Shown here: positions 32,331 through 42,124 of the stretch, piece by piece | Numbering within the stretch: position 1 is the first letter of the stretch | Layout: every line of letters starts with the position of its first letter | Assembly (NCBI GenBank): GCA_018136815.1 | Contig: CM030936.1 | Coordinates: forward strand, 2,287,131 to 2,351,130 | Length of the DNA stretch: 64,000 nucleotides | Direction of reading: 5' to 3' | From: Isochrysis galbana | Taxonomy: Eukaryota; Haptophyta; Isochrysidales; Isochrysidaceae | Translations under genes and position numbers: made by a program | Notes under the pieces: generated by a model | Told to the model about the DNA's origin: nothing | What the model saw: only the letters and a program-made list of their open reading frames with translations | Database searches by the model: none

Positions 32331-32604
32331 AATATTCGAGAAAAACCGCTGCTTTGGCTTTGGCTCAACAGAGTGAGTCCTGGTATGGCCATGGCCGTGG
32401 GGTCGCAGCTTTCTCTTAGCAGGTGAACTCTCTCCGACGCGGTGACGCGATCCCGGAGATGACGAACACATCAACAAAAGGAATGATATATATTCTAGTG
32501 CATACGAGAAAAGTAAGACGCTTCCCAGGGTTGGGTGGTCCCGGCCCTTGTCGATCTCGACGTACAATACTCCCAGCGCTCCAGCTCCCGGCTCCCGGTC
32601 ATAG

Positions 32605-33801
32605 ATGCTCTCGCTCGTCGTGTGGCATGCGCTCAGAAGTCTGAACCCGCTCAGTAATAGAACATGCAACGGTACAGCCGCTTTTCACTTGGTTATGAAC
32701 AGTGCCACGGCACCGGTCTTGCACGACTGCCACTGCTCCGTTCCGCCCACATTCCATGGAGGTGCTTTCTGCGGTTGTGTCGTTGATGAAGCCACGTCCC
32801 AATCCGAACCCATTACTGGTCTCTGCTGCGCTACCACCGCTGCAAATGAAGAAGTGTACATCCGTGAGGTCGGCCATGGTACGGATTGCAGTGGCTCGCT
32901 CTCGAACACAACCCAACTGACTTTGGGCCGGGAGGCCGCCGTCCCAACGCGTTCCCCAACGCAGCTGGAGATGTTGATGCAATCAATCCTCAACGGGGCT
33001 CTGGCGGTGTTCCTTCCCACGATTAATCAAGCCATCTTTGACGCTGTTGGAAACTCACTCAGCATTGACGAAACTCAGGATGGCAATGGTAACTATTGCG
33101 TGATTCCTGGGGTCTTCACGCCTTGCAGCTGCCGCCTAGGATACTCGTACAGCGTAACCATTCAAGAGGTCAGTAATCTGAACTCGCTGGCGTTGACGGG
33201 ACTTCAGGCCAGCGCACTCGATGTCATTGAGCTACTCCCAACGATGAGAGCCGAGTTTTCTGGCCAAGCATCTACCAACGTGGGAATCATGGGTGTTTCT
33301 GGCCGTGCAAGTGTCAGTGGCAGCGCATGTGCGATTTCTGGTGGTGTCAGTGGAGCTGTCACTGCCACCTTGAGCGCCGGCGCCAGGACTACATTCAGTG
33401 GCACAGCAGAGCAGTGCAAAGAAGCTGCAACCTGCGCAAATGGAGCAACCTTTCGTATTACATCCACTGACCTGCAAGTGATGGGTACCCAAATTTCAAA
33501 CATCGACATCTCAGTAAATTGGGGAATTTTCTCCTTCTTTGGCAACACACTCTTCAGTGCAATCGCAGATTTAGTCCTGTTCTTTCATTCGGACCTCGAA
33601 CAAGATCTGTTCAACGCACTGCGACCGGTGCTTCAAAGCGAGTTGCAGAACGAAGCGAATGCTATGTTTGAAGATGTTTGCTACCCGATTGACTTCCTCG
33701 GCTCCAATCCCGAGTCCGATTGCAATGGTGATGATTCACCAAACACAGGTGGTGTAGGAAGTGATGGTTTATTTTCCATTCTCGAGACCGTCTGCCGCTA
33801 A
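32605..33801 (+). CDS. Cys-rich secreted protein with amphipathic beta-repeat core
   Basis: 398 residues, single exon. The N-terminal 110 residues are Cys- and Thr-rich (CHCSVPP, GAFCGCVVDE, GLCCATTAANEE). The central part (residues 120-370) begins with the helix LNGALAVFLPTINQAIFDAV, runs through alternating Ser/Gly/Ala-rich strands (GVSGRASVSGSACAISGG) and ends with a second helix (DLEQDLFNALRPVLQSEL). This helix-strands-helix layout resembles lipid-binding TULIP/BPI-like domains, but the match is by pattern only. The start MLSLVVWHALRSL is weakly signal-like, so the true start may be in an upstream exon. Likely secreted or luminal. Confidence 0.6.
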   Translation: MLSLVVWHALRSLNPLSNRTCNGTAAFHLVMNSATAPVLHDCHCSVPPTFHGGAFCGCVVDEATSQSEPITGLCCATTAANEEVYIREVGHGTDCSGSLSNTTQLTLGREAAVPTRSPTQLEMLMQSILNGALAVFLPTINQAIFDAVGNSLSIDETQDGNGNYCVIPGVFTPCSCRLGYSYSVTIQEVSNLNSLALTGLQASALDVIELLPTMRAEFSGQASTNVGIMGVSGRASVSGSACAISGGVSGAVTATLSAGARTTFSGTAEQCKEAATCANGATFRITSTDLQVMGTQISNIDISVNWGIFSFFGNTLFSAIADLVLFFHSDLEQDLFNALRPVLQSELQNEANAMFEDVCYPIDFLGSNPESDCNGDDSPNTGGVGSDGLFSILETVCR

Positions 33802-34380
33802 CTTCGTTACGAACAATGGGTCGTGCTTGTGATTGGTTTGGAGCAGGGAACGGTGGCGGCAAGACGCAAGGCTCATGGGTCTCTGGCTCGGTGGAGCACC
33901 CTTGCCTGCCTCAACCTCAGCCTATGAGAGCTGCTATAGCTTGCGGCATGCTAAAGATCGCCACCATTCGCCTGAGGTGCGATCTTGCACTGGCTGCCGA
34001 CTATTACGTCACTGTCTGGAAGTGCTTGGCGATCAGAGGTCTGTGAGGATGGTAAAGAGGTTATATCCACCTCCGGACGGCCCCTCTCTCACCCAATTTC
34101 CAATAACCTCGTTTCGACCGTGGAATGGTTTCTTCCCTTAGATTTCCTTGAGGAATCTCGTGTGTTTGCATTGTTCTCATCTGTGAGCGAGTGCGCTCGC
34201 CCTCCCGCAAGAGCGAGGGTCAAAGCCCATCGTGGGTAGGCCACAAGCCATTGACACTAGTGTGTACGGCTTGTGTGGCCATTCCGGATTCTAGGTTAAG
34301 CCACCAAAGTAACGGCGACCTTGTGAGCTCTTGAGCCACCCACGAAAAATGGCGATCCTCATGAGCCATCAAACGCAAGA
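33802..34380. other. 3' flank, no gene recognised
   Basis: Several short overlapping frames; one at 33833-34141 has a few Cys/His but not in a finger spacing. A direct repeat 'gcgagtgcgctcgccctcccgcaagagcgag' is partly palindromic near 34190. Confidence 0.25.
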
Positions 34381-34420
34381 AAAAAATATTCTTGAAGGTG
34401 CCTGCTACGCTACTTTTCAC
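34381..34420 (+). repeat. Dispersed motif 'aaatattcttgaaggtgcc'
   Basis: 'aaatattcttgaaggtgcc' followed by 'tgctacgct' also occurs at 53866-53895, there directly after a retroposon head. It probably belongs to the retroposon family. Confidence 0.45.
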
Positions 34421-34680
34421 TGGGTTCCACGCTTGACATCGCCCTTGCCCTACCCCCATTCTCCTTTCCGCTCCCCCCCTCGTTCCTTTTTCTTCGTTTT
34501 CGGGGGGTCGACCTATGTGCGCTACTTTGGGTCTGGCTCTGGGGGAGGGGGGGGGCGGCCTCTTGGCTTCTAAGTAAGCGGCGACGCGTTCTGGTGCGCC
34601 GTGCTGTGGGGGCCCAGCCAATCGGCTTTCCCCATGGGTGGGTGTTGTTTGTGGGGCGCGTCGCCCCGTTGGCCCAGGGT

Positions 34681-34854
34681 TTAGCCCTGGTCGTTCATGT
34701 GGTTTTCATTTTCGTGACTGATTAGGTGTTCTATCTCTAGTTTCGGTGTCAAGGCTATTGGTCTGGGACTCAGTGCTAGCTCTTCGTTGCCTAAGCTGTC
34801 GAACAGTAGGCGGAAATCGTTGACGTCGATTCGCTTCTTTGGTTGTCGGCCCAT
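34681..34854 (-). CDS. Short ORF resembling an element ORF start
   Basis: 57 codons from ATG at 34854 (minus): a basic start (MGRQPKKRIDVNDFRLLFDS), then an acidic helical part. Codon usage is coherent over its length, but no domain is recognised and there is no splice-supported extension. It may be the first ORF of a retroelement. Confidence 0.3.
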   Translation of the reverse strand: MGRQPKKRIDVNDFRLLFDSLGNEELALSPRPIALTPKLEIEHLISHENENHMNDQG

Positions 34855-34977
34855 GTCTCCTCGGGCTCTTCTGGAGGCGTCTGTAGAGTGTAGAGTTGCC
34901 GAAGTGTGCCGCTTTGCATAGAGTGGCGTGTTTCGCTATCATTCTTTTATGACGTGCTTACTGTTGGAATTTATGTT

Positions 34978-35070
34978 GGGAGGCAGGCAGTAGGAGCCTT
35001 CTCTCTCCTCTCTCTGGTAGGTCGGTGAGAGGGAGAGGGGGGGGGGGGAGGGGGGGGGGAGGGGGCGAGA
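34978..35070. repeat. G-rich simple repeat
   Basis: 'gagaggg' units grading into G homopolymer runs around 35040-35060. Confidence 0.8.
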
Positions 35071-35114
35071 CCCAAAGACCAGACTAGTTGTTTACGTTAG
35101 TGTTATCATCGTAT

Positions 35115-35548
35115 ACTGTAATAATCCCCGGTCCCAGGGGGGTGCCCCCAGGGTTCCCGACCGCCCTCTGCGCCCAGAGTTCCCCCGCGGAAAGAGTGAA
35201 CGCACGGCGTGCACCTTCCTGGAAGTTGCTATGCGCACGCACGGCGCCCCCGCGGGGGGACCGATGCACATCGCGCCGTGCCCATGCACGGCGTGCACAA
35301 TGTGATTGCAAGTCATCACACGTGCTTCCATGAGAAAATCTCTTAAATTGCACATTTACATAGTTGTCGGCCTTAGAGGAAACGCAGGGGAAAAAGATTG
35401 GCATGCGCACGCACGGCGTCTCCGCGAGGGAACCGCATGCGCGGCGTGCACATTGGTGCAAGCAAGTCATCAAACGTACCCCGCGAGAACTATCTCTTAG
35501 GGGAAAAGCAGAGAAAAAAGTTGTTATGCCCACGCACGGCGCCCCCTA
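35115..35548. repeat. GC-rich minisatellite, inverted relative of the 30-kb array
   Basis: Three diverged units with 'gcacgcacggcg', 'ccgcgcgggg'-like dyads and 'gagaaaatctctta', spaced 150-200 bp. Read on the minus strand they resemble the units at 30080-30490 ('ccgtgcgtgcgcat'). Confidence 0.65.
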
Positions 35549-35689
35549 GTCTTTCATTTAATTTTAAAATACTCATGTATACATAACTATGGACATTTGA
35601 TCGCTCAATTCGACTGATGCCCCACAATTGACGGAACGACACCTCCCGCCTGCCCCAATCCCGCTCTCTGCTGCTCGCTCTCGCCCTCG

Positions 35690-35845
35690 CACGGCGCGGC
35701 GGCGAGGGCGGCGGCGGCGAGGGGGGCGGCGGTGAAGGCGGCGGCGGCGAGGGCGGCAGCGGCGAGGGGGGCGGCGGCGAGGGCGGCGGCGAGGGCCGGC
35801 GGCGAGGGCGGAGGCGGCGAACGGCGAAGGAGGCGGCGGCCTCCT
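35690..35845. repeat. 'ggcggcggcgagg' trinucleotide-rich tract
   Basis: About 150 bases of (GGC)n with interspersed GAG. The Ala- or Pro-rich frames across it are repeat translations. Confidence 0.95.
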
Positions 35846-36134
35846 CTCTCACACTCATGTCCCACATTACACACATCTTACTCAATCATAATGTTGATAC
35901 ATGCACCAACGAGCTAACGAGACCGGTCCGGGTTGATCGTTGATCACCTGATCATGCGAATTATTCACTTAAAAGGCGTTCTTTTATAGATAACCAGTTG
36001 TTAGTTCTCGGCTTGCTTTGCACTACGCTACGCGCCTTGCGCCGCCGCCGCGTCTCGCGCCAAGACATGCCTCGCGCCAAAATATGACTTGCGTTGCGCG
36101 GGAAAGAGTGCAAGAGTGCGATGTAAATAACTAA

Positions 36135-36297
36135 ATGACATGAAATATGTGCCCAAATATGTAGTACATATGGTCTATGACCGTACATATGTCAGGGGAG
36201 GGCAATTTGGTCACCCAAATATGTCGCAGATTGTAGGGCCAAAAATCTGCCCAAATATGTAGAAAAATCTTTAAATATTCTGGCCTGGGCCTAGTCT
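36135..36297. mobile_element. Right end of a hAT-like element
   Basis: Repeated 'cccaaatatgt' motifs, as inside the hAT at 4450, end at 'attctggcctgggccta', close to the inverted terminus 'tattggcctgggccta' at 59845. No matching left end was found. Confidence 0.5.
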
Positions 36298-36696
36298 TCA
36301 TAGGTTGTGACCCCATCGAAGGCAATGCTCACCGGACCCGTGCGGGCGGCACCAAAAACACGGACGTGCTGCTCGCTCAATATCGGATCGGTCGTTGGCG
36401 CTGACGAAGACCCGCCCGTGCTCTTTGCCAGTCCTCCTCGGTCGGCGAGGATTCTGATTCTGAGCTTGCCGATGGCTGCCGAATGCCGAAGTTCCTCCCG
36501 CAAACAGCCCTCCTCGACGATCAGGCGGAATCGGCTGTAACCGAAGACTGACGAGGTGAAGCTGTACAGCGAAGGTAAAGTGTTCTCCCTCGTTGTCGAT
36601 TCGGATGTCGGGCGGTGGGTCTGTTACGACTCCCGCTGGTTGGGGGTCATCCGTTTCTAGTTGCTCTGTTGGTGTTGGTTGGGCTAAATGCCGCAC
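36291..36696 (-). pseudogene. Frameshifted ORF, MRHL-type element start
   Basis: A first frame begins MRHLAQPTPTEQLETDDPQP and continues EGEHFTFAVQLHLV; a +1 frame then carries FRLIVEEGCLREELRHSAAI and IAFDGVTTYED to the stop at 36291. A similar start (MRHLSNGATPTTQQQETGHP) is read on the minus strand near 46975, so both belong to one repeat family. Confidence 0.4.
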
Positions 36697-37045
36697 AACT
36701 TAATATATCGGCATGGTCAATTGCTGTAAATTATTAGATGCCAAGTATCTAAGAAGGTTTGTTCGTTTATGTATTCACCTCTAAATTTAGTGTAGGTACC
36801 GTTATTGGGGAAGCATTGCTCGCATTCCCCTTTTGTGAAAACGGTGGTGTCACCGTCTGCGTATAAAATAATCTAATATTAATATGGGGGAGTCCGTGGC
36901 CATTCACTTCGAACCAACATTGCCACACACTTACGTTGATGCCACCGCAGTCTGCGTTGTGCACTACATTCAAGAGTTGAGCGTGCATTCGTACTGCGTT
37001 GCGGTGCACGATCAACGGGAAATTGCGTCGATCAATTTGGACCCG
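36697..37045. other. 3' flank of the TPR-ankyrin-methyltransferase gene
   Basis: No gene recognised. A plus frame (36884-37093) overlaps the end of the gene antisense and is probably a shadow. Confidence 0.3.
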
Positions 37046-40000
37046 TCACGCCTTCCGCTCCCAGATGCTCAGGTTGTCCAACGTGTAGGGTAGTTGCCGG
37101 ATCGGGATCACCGACGACAACCGGAACTTGGAGCGGAGCAGTGCTTGGAACTCGGAGCTGGCGCTGATGCCGGCGTCCATGGGCATGCCAGGTATGTGTT
37201 CAATCTCCTCCTCTCGTTCCCCTGCATAAGCAACCACGCGTCCGCCCGCCTTGATGTAAGATGAGAGACATCGCGCGTCCCATGGAGGCTCCACTGCTGC
37301 ATCCACATCGGTCTGTGAGTAGTTCGAATTGGGCCACACCAAAAGCAGTGCACGCGTTGCAAGATTAGGTTTGGTGGTGAACAGCGTGGCGCAGTCGGCG
37401 CGCTCAACACGACAGAAAGAGCGCCCAGCAAAATCATTGTTCCACGCCCCCGTGGGCGGCTCTATGTCGAAAGCGATCGCGTCGACACCCCGATCGAGTA
37501 GCTGCCTGGACCAGTAGCCCGAGCCAGCGCCACACTCAACAATGGGCCCGAGCTTCCGCAATGCGACAAGGGCCTCGCGGGACGGTATGGCATGCGAGAT
37601 GCCCCTGCGAATAGGCCGTACAACCAGGTCGAGAGCGTCGATCATGCGTCGTGCCATGCGCCCGCGATGGCGGTAGGGCATCATTGCCTCGCTACAAAGC
37701 GTCTCGTGGTGGTAAGCAATGGTGCGCACGCCTCCCGTCTTGGCGTGCGCAGCCGTTGCGGCCTTCTCAGCTGCAGCAATCGCATCCCGCGAGTGCTGGG
37801 TAATGAGCGCAAGCTCGTCAGCCGAGGGCTGCGAAAGAAATGTAGTGGTGAGCGCAGGGGGCAGCATGCCTACCGCCTTGTCATGGAGCTCCTCCAAGAA
37901 GTTGCCGAGGGGAACGGCAACCTTGCCGGGAAGGCTGCCGTCTCTCCCCATGTCCAGCACGCTGGGGTCCATTTCGATGTGCTCGAATAGCGTCCTAAGG
38001 ACAGCGTCCTCCTGTTCACCCTTTGTCTTACCATCCACACCGCCAGACGCGCCGGCGAGCTTGTTGTTCACAGGTGCAAGCACTCGTTCCAACATGTCGA
38101 AGAAACGCATGGTGCGCAGCTCATTGTCCGCGTGCGCCCGGAGTGGCGCCGGCAACGCAATCATAAGCTTGTTCTCGAACTCTTGGTGCACCATCGCCTC
38201 CCTTTCACCGCCCCAGCGGGCAGCAGCCAAGAAGGCGATAGCTGAACGCCCAGTGGCAGCTCGCAAGTCGACGCGCGCCCCAGCGGTGAGGAGGCACGAA
38301 ATAAGCTCCGCGTGAGCACAAGAGCACGCGTGCATGAGTGCGCTTTGTCCCGCAAGGTCTTGCGCATCGATCAATGCTCCTGCATCGATGAGCAAAGAGG
38401 CGGTTTCGGCTGCAGTATTGCTGGCGGTACCGCTGTCGGCCATGCAGACATGAATAAGTGCCGTCGCTCCGCGCTCGTCCCGCAGCCGAGGGTCGGCGCC
38501 CAGCGAGAGCAATTTGCGTACGGCGGATGGGCAGCGAGCGGCCGACGCCTGCATGAGCGCCGTGTGAGAGGGTGTAGAGCTGATACATGGAAGGCGCATG
38601 TCGACGGGAACGCGCTGATCGATAGACGCATGATGTACGAGGAGGTCCACAGCTCGCTCGAAAAAGTCGCAGGTCGCCTCCGTTGGGAAGCGTGCGATAC
38701 CTATGGAGAGCGCCCAAAGCAACGAGATTCCAGAAGTGGCATCAGTCGCACATGGAGACGGCGGCTGCATCGAACGGTTGTTCAGTACCGCCGCCAGTCC
38801 TTCCACTAGCTCATCAATCTGCTCAGCGTTGCGTGGCGGGTCGTCGTGAAACCCACCGAGCAAAACCTCGCAAACCTCGCGCAGAGGCATCCGGGCCTCA
38901 TGGCCTGCCTCGGAGGCTGGCGGCAAGGGAGAGGGCAGCCGAGAAGCTTGTTCGGAGAATTCCTTCGCCGCTGGGGCGCCGGTGTCGAAAAGCCCGCGTC
39001 GGCTAGCCTCTAGGAGGGTCGCCCCCGCTGCTTCGCGAAGGTCGTCGACGTTCCGTACGGCCTCGCAATCTCCTGCCGCATCATCGCAAGCATCAAGTAG
39101 CCCTTGCGTCTTGCGAAGCATGAGTTTTGAAAGTAGAGCGTGTCCACATGCGTTCGCAAGTGGAAGCTCGAGTGCCTTCTCGCACTCCGCAACCGCCTCA
39201 AGAGGCTTGTGCAGTCGTAGGAGGCACAGGGCAGCATTTGCGTGGCAGGCGAGCAGCAACGCTTCCACAGGCTGCCAAGCTCTGAACCGCTCGTCCTGAG
39301 AGGCGGTGATAGCCGATCGGTAGGTGGCCAAGGCAGCAGCATATTCGCTCAAGCCAAAGCACTTGGCGCCAGCATCTTTGTACGGGGAGAGTACGGAGAG
39401 GAGGAGACCGACATCCCAGCATGCCTCAACACCACCACGCGCCTCGAGCTCCTTGACGGCCGCACAACTGGCTGCCTCTGCCTTGAAAGGCGCATTTGCA
39501 GCCTCCCGACGGCGGCGCTCCTCACGGGCACGCCGACGCTCCGCCTCAGCAATTTGGTACTCGCGCTCCTCTTGCTCTTTGGCGAATCGTTCGACCTCAG
39601 CTACCCTTGCTGCCTCTCTCTCTTCCGCGATCACGGCCCCAGCAAAATCAATCGCTTCCTTGAGCATCGAATCGGCAACGGTGTCGAGCACTGTGTTAAT
39701 CGCCTTGTCGATCCTACGAATCATCATCGCATCTCGCTTCTCCGCCCGTTCAATCGCCTTCTTCGTGCTCGCGCCAGTTCCACCGTAGTACTTCGCCTCG
39801 GGCTTGGCGCTCCGGCCCTTTGCCTGAGCGCTCGCTGTCTCGGCTGCCTCAGGCTCCGGGACACGAGAGAGCATCGCAGGCACCTCGACCAGTACAAGTT
39901 GTCCATGGCCGCTCGTGCGAGCGGCGCCGTCGTACCAAACTCCCGCCTTCCCCTTCGAGTTCCAGAAGCGTTCGGTAGCGACGAATGAGCCCGCCCTCTC

Positions 40001-40243
40001 TGCGCGCTCGAAGACTGCGTAGCCGCCCACCACTGGCCACCCCTTGCGCCGGCGGACTGCGAGAGCATGCTGCAGGCTGTCTGAGGCCGCCTCCGGCTCC
40101 AGCCCGCTGAGCGGCTCGGCAGGAGATGCGCAGAGGCGGACTCTAGTACCCCCGAGGCTGGAGAGGAAAGTCTGCAGCGCCTCGGACGAGAAGCTCTCCG
40201 GCCAGCCGCGAGGCGGCGAGAGGAGGCGCTCGCCGACGGACAT
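37046..40243 (-). CDS. TPR-ankyrin-methyltransferase fusion protein
   Basis: 1065 residues in one exon from the ATG at 40243 (the frame runs 99 bp further upstream without an ATG). Order: an N-terminal unknown part with GWPVVGGYAVFERAERAG; a charged coiled coil (about 155-250, EEREAARVAEVERFAKEQEE, RRRAREERRRRE); two to three TPR-like helical pairs (about 290-385, AAALATYRSAITASQDER, EAVAECEKALELPLANA); ankyrin repeats (about 560-670, SHTALMQASAARCPSAVRKL, GQSALMHACSCAHAELISCL); then a Rossmann SAM-dependent methyltransferase (about 885-1065). Motif I is GPIVECGAGSGYWSRQLLD, motif II AIAFDIEPP with the ribose-binding Asp, and LLLVWPNSN a motif-IV-like strand. The C-terminal part resembles a family of algal/protist methyltransferases of unknown substrate. 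TPR and ankyrin parts probably bind partners. Lack of introns in a 3.2-kb gene is notable beside its spliced neighbours. Confidence 0.85.
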   Translation of the reverse strand: MSVGERLLSPPRGWPESFSSEALQTFLSSLGGTRVRLCASPAEPLSGLEPEAASDSLQHALAVRRRKGWPVVGGYAVFERAERAGSFVATERFWNSKGKAGVWYDGAARTSGHGQLVLVEVPAMLSRVPEPEAAETASAQAKGRSAKPEAKYYGGTGASTKKAIERAEKRDAMMIRRIDKAINTVLDTVADSMLKEAIDFAGAVIAEEREAARVAEVERFAKEQEEREYQIAEAERRRAREERRRREAANAPFKAEAASCAAVKELEARGGVEACWDVGLLLSVLSPYKDAGAKCFGLSEYAAALATYRSAITASQDERFRAWQPVEALLLACHANAALCLLRLHKPLEAVAECEKALELPLANACGHALLSKLMLRKTQGLLDACDDAAGDCEAVRNVDDLREAAGATLLEASRRGLFDTGAPAAKEFSEQASRLPSPLPPASEAGHEARMPLREVCEVLLGGFHDDPPRNAEQIDELVEGLAAVLNNRSMQPPSPCATDATSGISLLWALSIGIARFPTEATCDFFERAVDLLVHHASIDQRVPVDMRLPCISSTPSHTALMQASAARCPSAVRKLLSLGADPRLRDERGATALIHVCMADSGTASNTAAETASLLIDAGALIDAQDLAGQSALMHACSCAHAELISCLLTAGARVDLRAATGRSAIAFLAAARWGGEREAMVHQEFENKLMIALPAPLRAHADNELRTMRFFDMLERVLAPVNNKLAGASGGVDGKTKGEQEDAVLRTLFEHIEMDPSVLDMGRDGSLPGKVAVPLGNFLEELHDKAVGMLPPALTTTFLSQPSADELALITQHSRDAIAAAEKAATAAHAKTGGVRTIAYHHETLCSEAMMPYRHRGRMARRMIDALDLVVRPIRRGISHAIPSREALVALRKLGPIVECGAGSGYWSRQLLDRGVDAIAFDIEPPTGAWNNDFAGRSFCRVERADCATLFTTKPNLATRALLLVWPNSNYSQTDVDAAVEPPWDARCLSSYIKAGGRVVAYAGEREEEIEHIPGMPMDAGISASSEFQALLRSKFRLSSVIPIRQLPYTLDNLSIWERKA

Positions 40244-40700
40244 CGCACGCCGCGGGGGACGGGGGGCGCGGGGGAGGAGACTCGCGCCGGAGAAGCTATT
40301 CCTGGAGGGTGGAGGGAGCCAATAAGTGAGAACTGCACTCACTCGGTACAGATCATAGTCCTAGAGTAGTCATATTGTACATATTCCTGTTCTTACATAT
40401 GTTCTTGATGCAAAAGTCCCAAACCCAAAGCGAGCCACCAACGATCGACGATCGACGATGCTAGGACGACGGCACGAACGCACGGCAAGCGGCAAGAGCG
40501 AGTGGAGTCATAAAGTATTGGGGACGCATGTGCATGTGCAAGTTGTGCTTTGTCTGTGCCTACATCTTTATTTACTAATTCTAATAGTAGTACGTAGTAC
40601 ATCAATACATCAACTCCTACTCTTACTCGTACTCGGGCGGTCAAAAAGTTTTTATCATATTTAAGGGGGTGAAAAATGAGCATCTTATCGGTATAGGTAT
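40244..40700. other. 5' flank of the fusion gene
   Basis: CT-rich on the coding strand near the start codon (40250-40320), then mixed sequence with 'tactcttactcgtactc' simple repeats near 40620. No gene. Confidence 0.3.
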
Positions 40701-40734
40701 ATAGGTAGGTCAAACAACCTACTTTTATTATAAG

Positions 40735-41160
40735 TAGGGGTCAATGGGGGCCTCGCGCCCCCCTCCCCCTCCCCCCTCCCTCCTCCCGCTCCATCGCAGA
40801 TACGCAGACACCCCCTGGCCCCTAGGTGGGCCTGTAGGCTGTAGGGCCTGCACGCCTGCACAATCATCCTGAGATCCTCAGCCATAAAGAAACGCAGGGA
40901 AGATAGCAAATTAAATCTATTTGCGAGGCGCCTAGAAGGAAGAAAGGTGGGGAAACTTCCCTTCTCTTCGGGAGAAAGAGAGAGGGCGCTCCACTACCTA
41001 AGATCCCATGCGTCCACGCGAAGCTTTTGACCGAGAACGAGAGAAAGCAGAGTATTATAACGATAAATGCCGAGCGACGAAGAGAAGAGAGAAAGTCGCC
41101 GAGCAGATTGACAAGCACGCCCCTGAGAATAGCTTTCATGAGCCACGGGAGGCTAGCTGA
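40735..41160 (+). pseudogene. Degenerate element-derived coding stretch
   Basis: A 50-codon frame from ATG at about 41008 (MRPREAFDREREKAEYYNDK) ends just before the retroposon C target site. It resembles the frame near 14670. C-rich runs near 40755-40790. No domain recognised. Confidence 0.3.
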
Positions 41161-41173
41161 TTGATACTTTAAA

Positions 41174-42048
41174 ATAAAATAAAATAATTAATGTTATATC
41201 CTAGCCAACCCCACTAGCTACTTGGACACAACTTTTCCGTCCCGGAATCCCGCCATGCCTGACGAGCCAGGTGTCCGAGTGCTACCGGGGGGAGGGGGCA
41301 CTGCCCCCTCCCCTCGATATTTGTCCTCCCCCCAGTGCACGCACCGACCCCGCGCACCCCAGCACGTCCTCTCCTCGAGTCCACGCTGGGGGAAAACCCC
41401 TTTCGGGTAAAAGCAACGCGGGGGGGGGGGGGCACTCGTGAATAGGGGCCCAGGAGCGCTAATCTCTCCTCGCCGAAGCATTAGTGGCCGCGGCGAGCCG
41501 CGGCCCTTCCCTCCTGGCTCTGGCGCCCCCGTCTTCTCTTACCCAAACGGGGCGAGAAGACACGTTTCTGCCGGAGGGGAGAGCTGCCGCTCCCCCCTCC
41601 CCTCCCTCTTCCCTTTTCCTCCTCTCTTCCCTGCGGCGGGGGCCCATGGCGCGCGCCTGCGGCCCCTCTTCAGGTCCCCAGGAGGCCGGCAGGGGCCTGG
41701 GAGCGCAGCTCAGGGGGCAGGTGAGGCTGGGGCATGGCCCTGGCCCCTCCTGCCTCTCCCTCGCTGGCCCTCGAGCCCCTGCCAGTCGACTGGAGCTGGC
41801 TGGGGGTCCTGATCAGGGGGGGCCAGGGGGAGGAGGGGCTGGTCAGAGGGATGGGCAGGCCACGACGGGCCAGGGCGGGCGAGTCAGGCGGGCCTGTGGG
41901 GAGAGGAATGGGTCAGCAGGGCTGTGTGCTCCTGGCAAGCCATCAGGCGTGCTAGGAGAGTGGGTGGTTCCTCCCCCATGGCGGGGGAGGAGTGGAGAGA
42001 GAGGGGGGCTCGTGCCCCCCCATGGGCGAACTAAGTATAAACTTAGTT
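41174..42048 (-). mobile_element. Retroposon copy C with 14-bp target duplication
   Basis: Minus orientation. The 5' end is a perfect hairpin (AACTAAG-TTTATA-CTTAGTT, 42048-42029) followed by CGCCCATG. The 3' end is 'ggctaggatataacat' plus an A/T tail made of 'ttatttta' units. The sequence 'tgattgatacttta' lies on both sides (41160-41173 and 42047-42060). A long imprecise-length target duplication with a simple tail indicates target-primed reverse transcription. The 5' half resembles copies A and B, the 3' half copy D. Confidence 0.8.
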
Positions 42049-42124
42049 GATTGATACTTTACATCCGGCTGGCATTCGGCTGCTTCAATGATGAATTGCA
42101 GCTGGGTTACTGGGTTACGATTGG

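Noticed and set aside
33833-34141. Possible MYND or other zinc finger (Cys/His cluster)
   Set aside because: Cys and His spacing does not fit a known finger and the frame lacks supporting splice sites.
35490-35885. Pro/Ala-rich ORF with a possible secreted domain
   Set aside because: It is the translation of the GGC/GAG repeat tract at 35690-35845.
37592-39988. Several plus-strand ORFs of 100-250 codons over the fusion gene
   Set aside because: Antisense shadows in GC-rich coding DNA. The minus frame has clear TPR, ankyrin and methyltransferase motifs; the plus frames have none.
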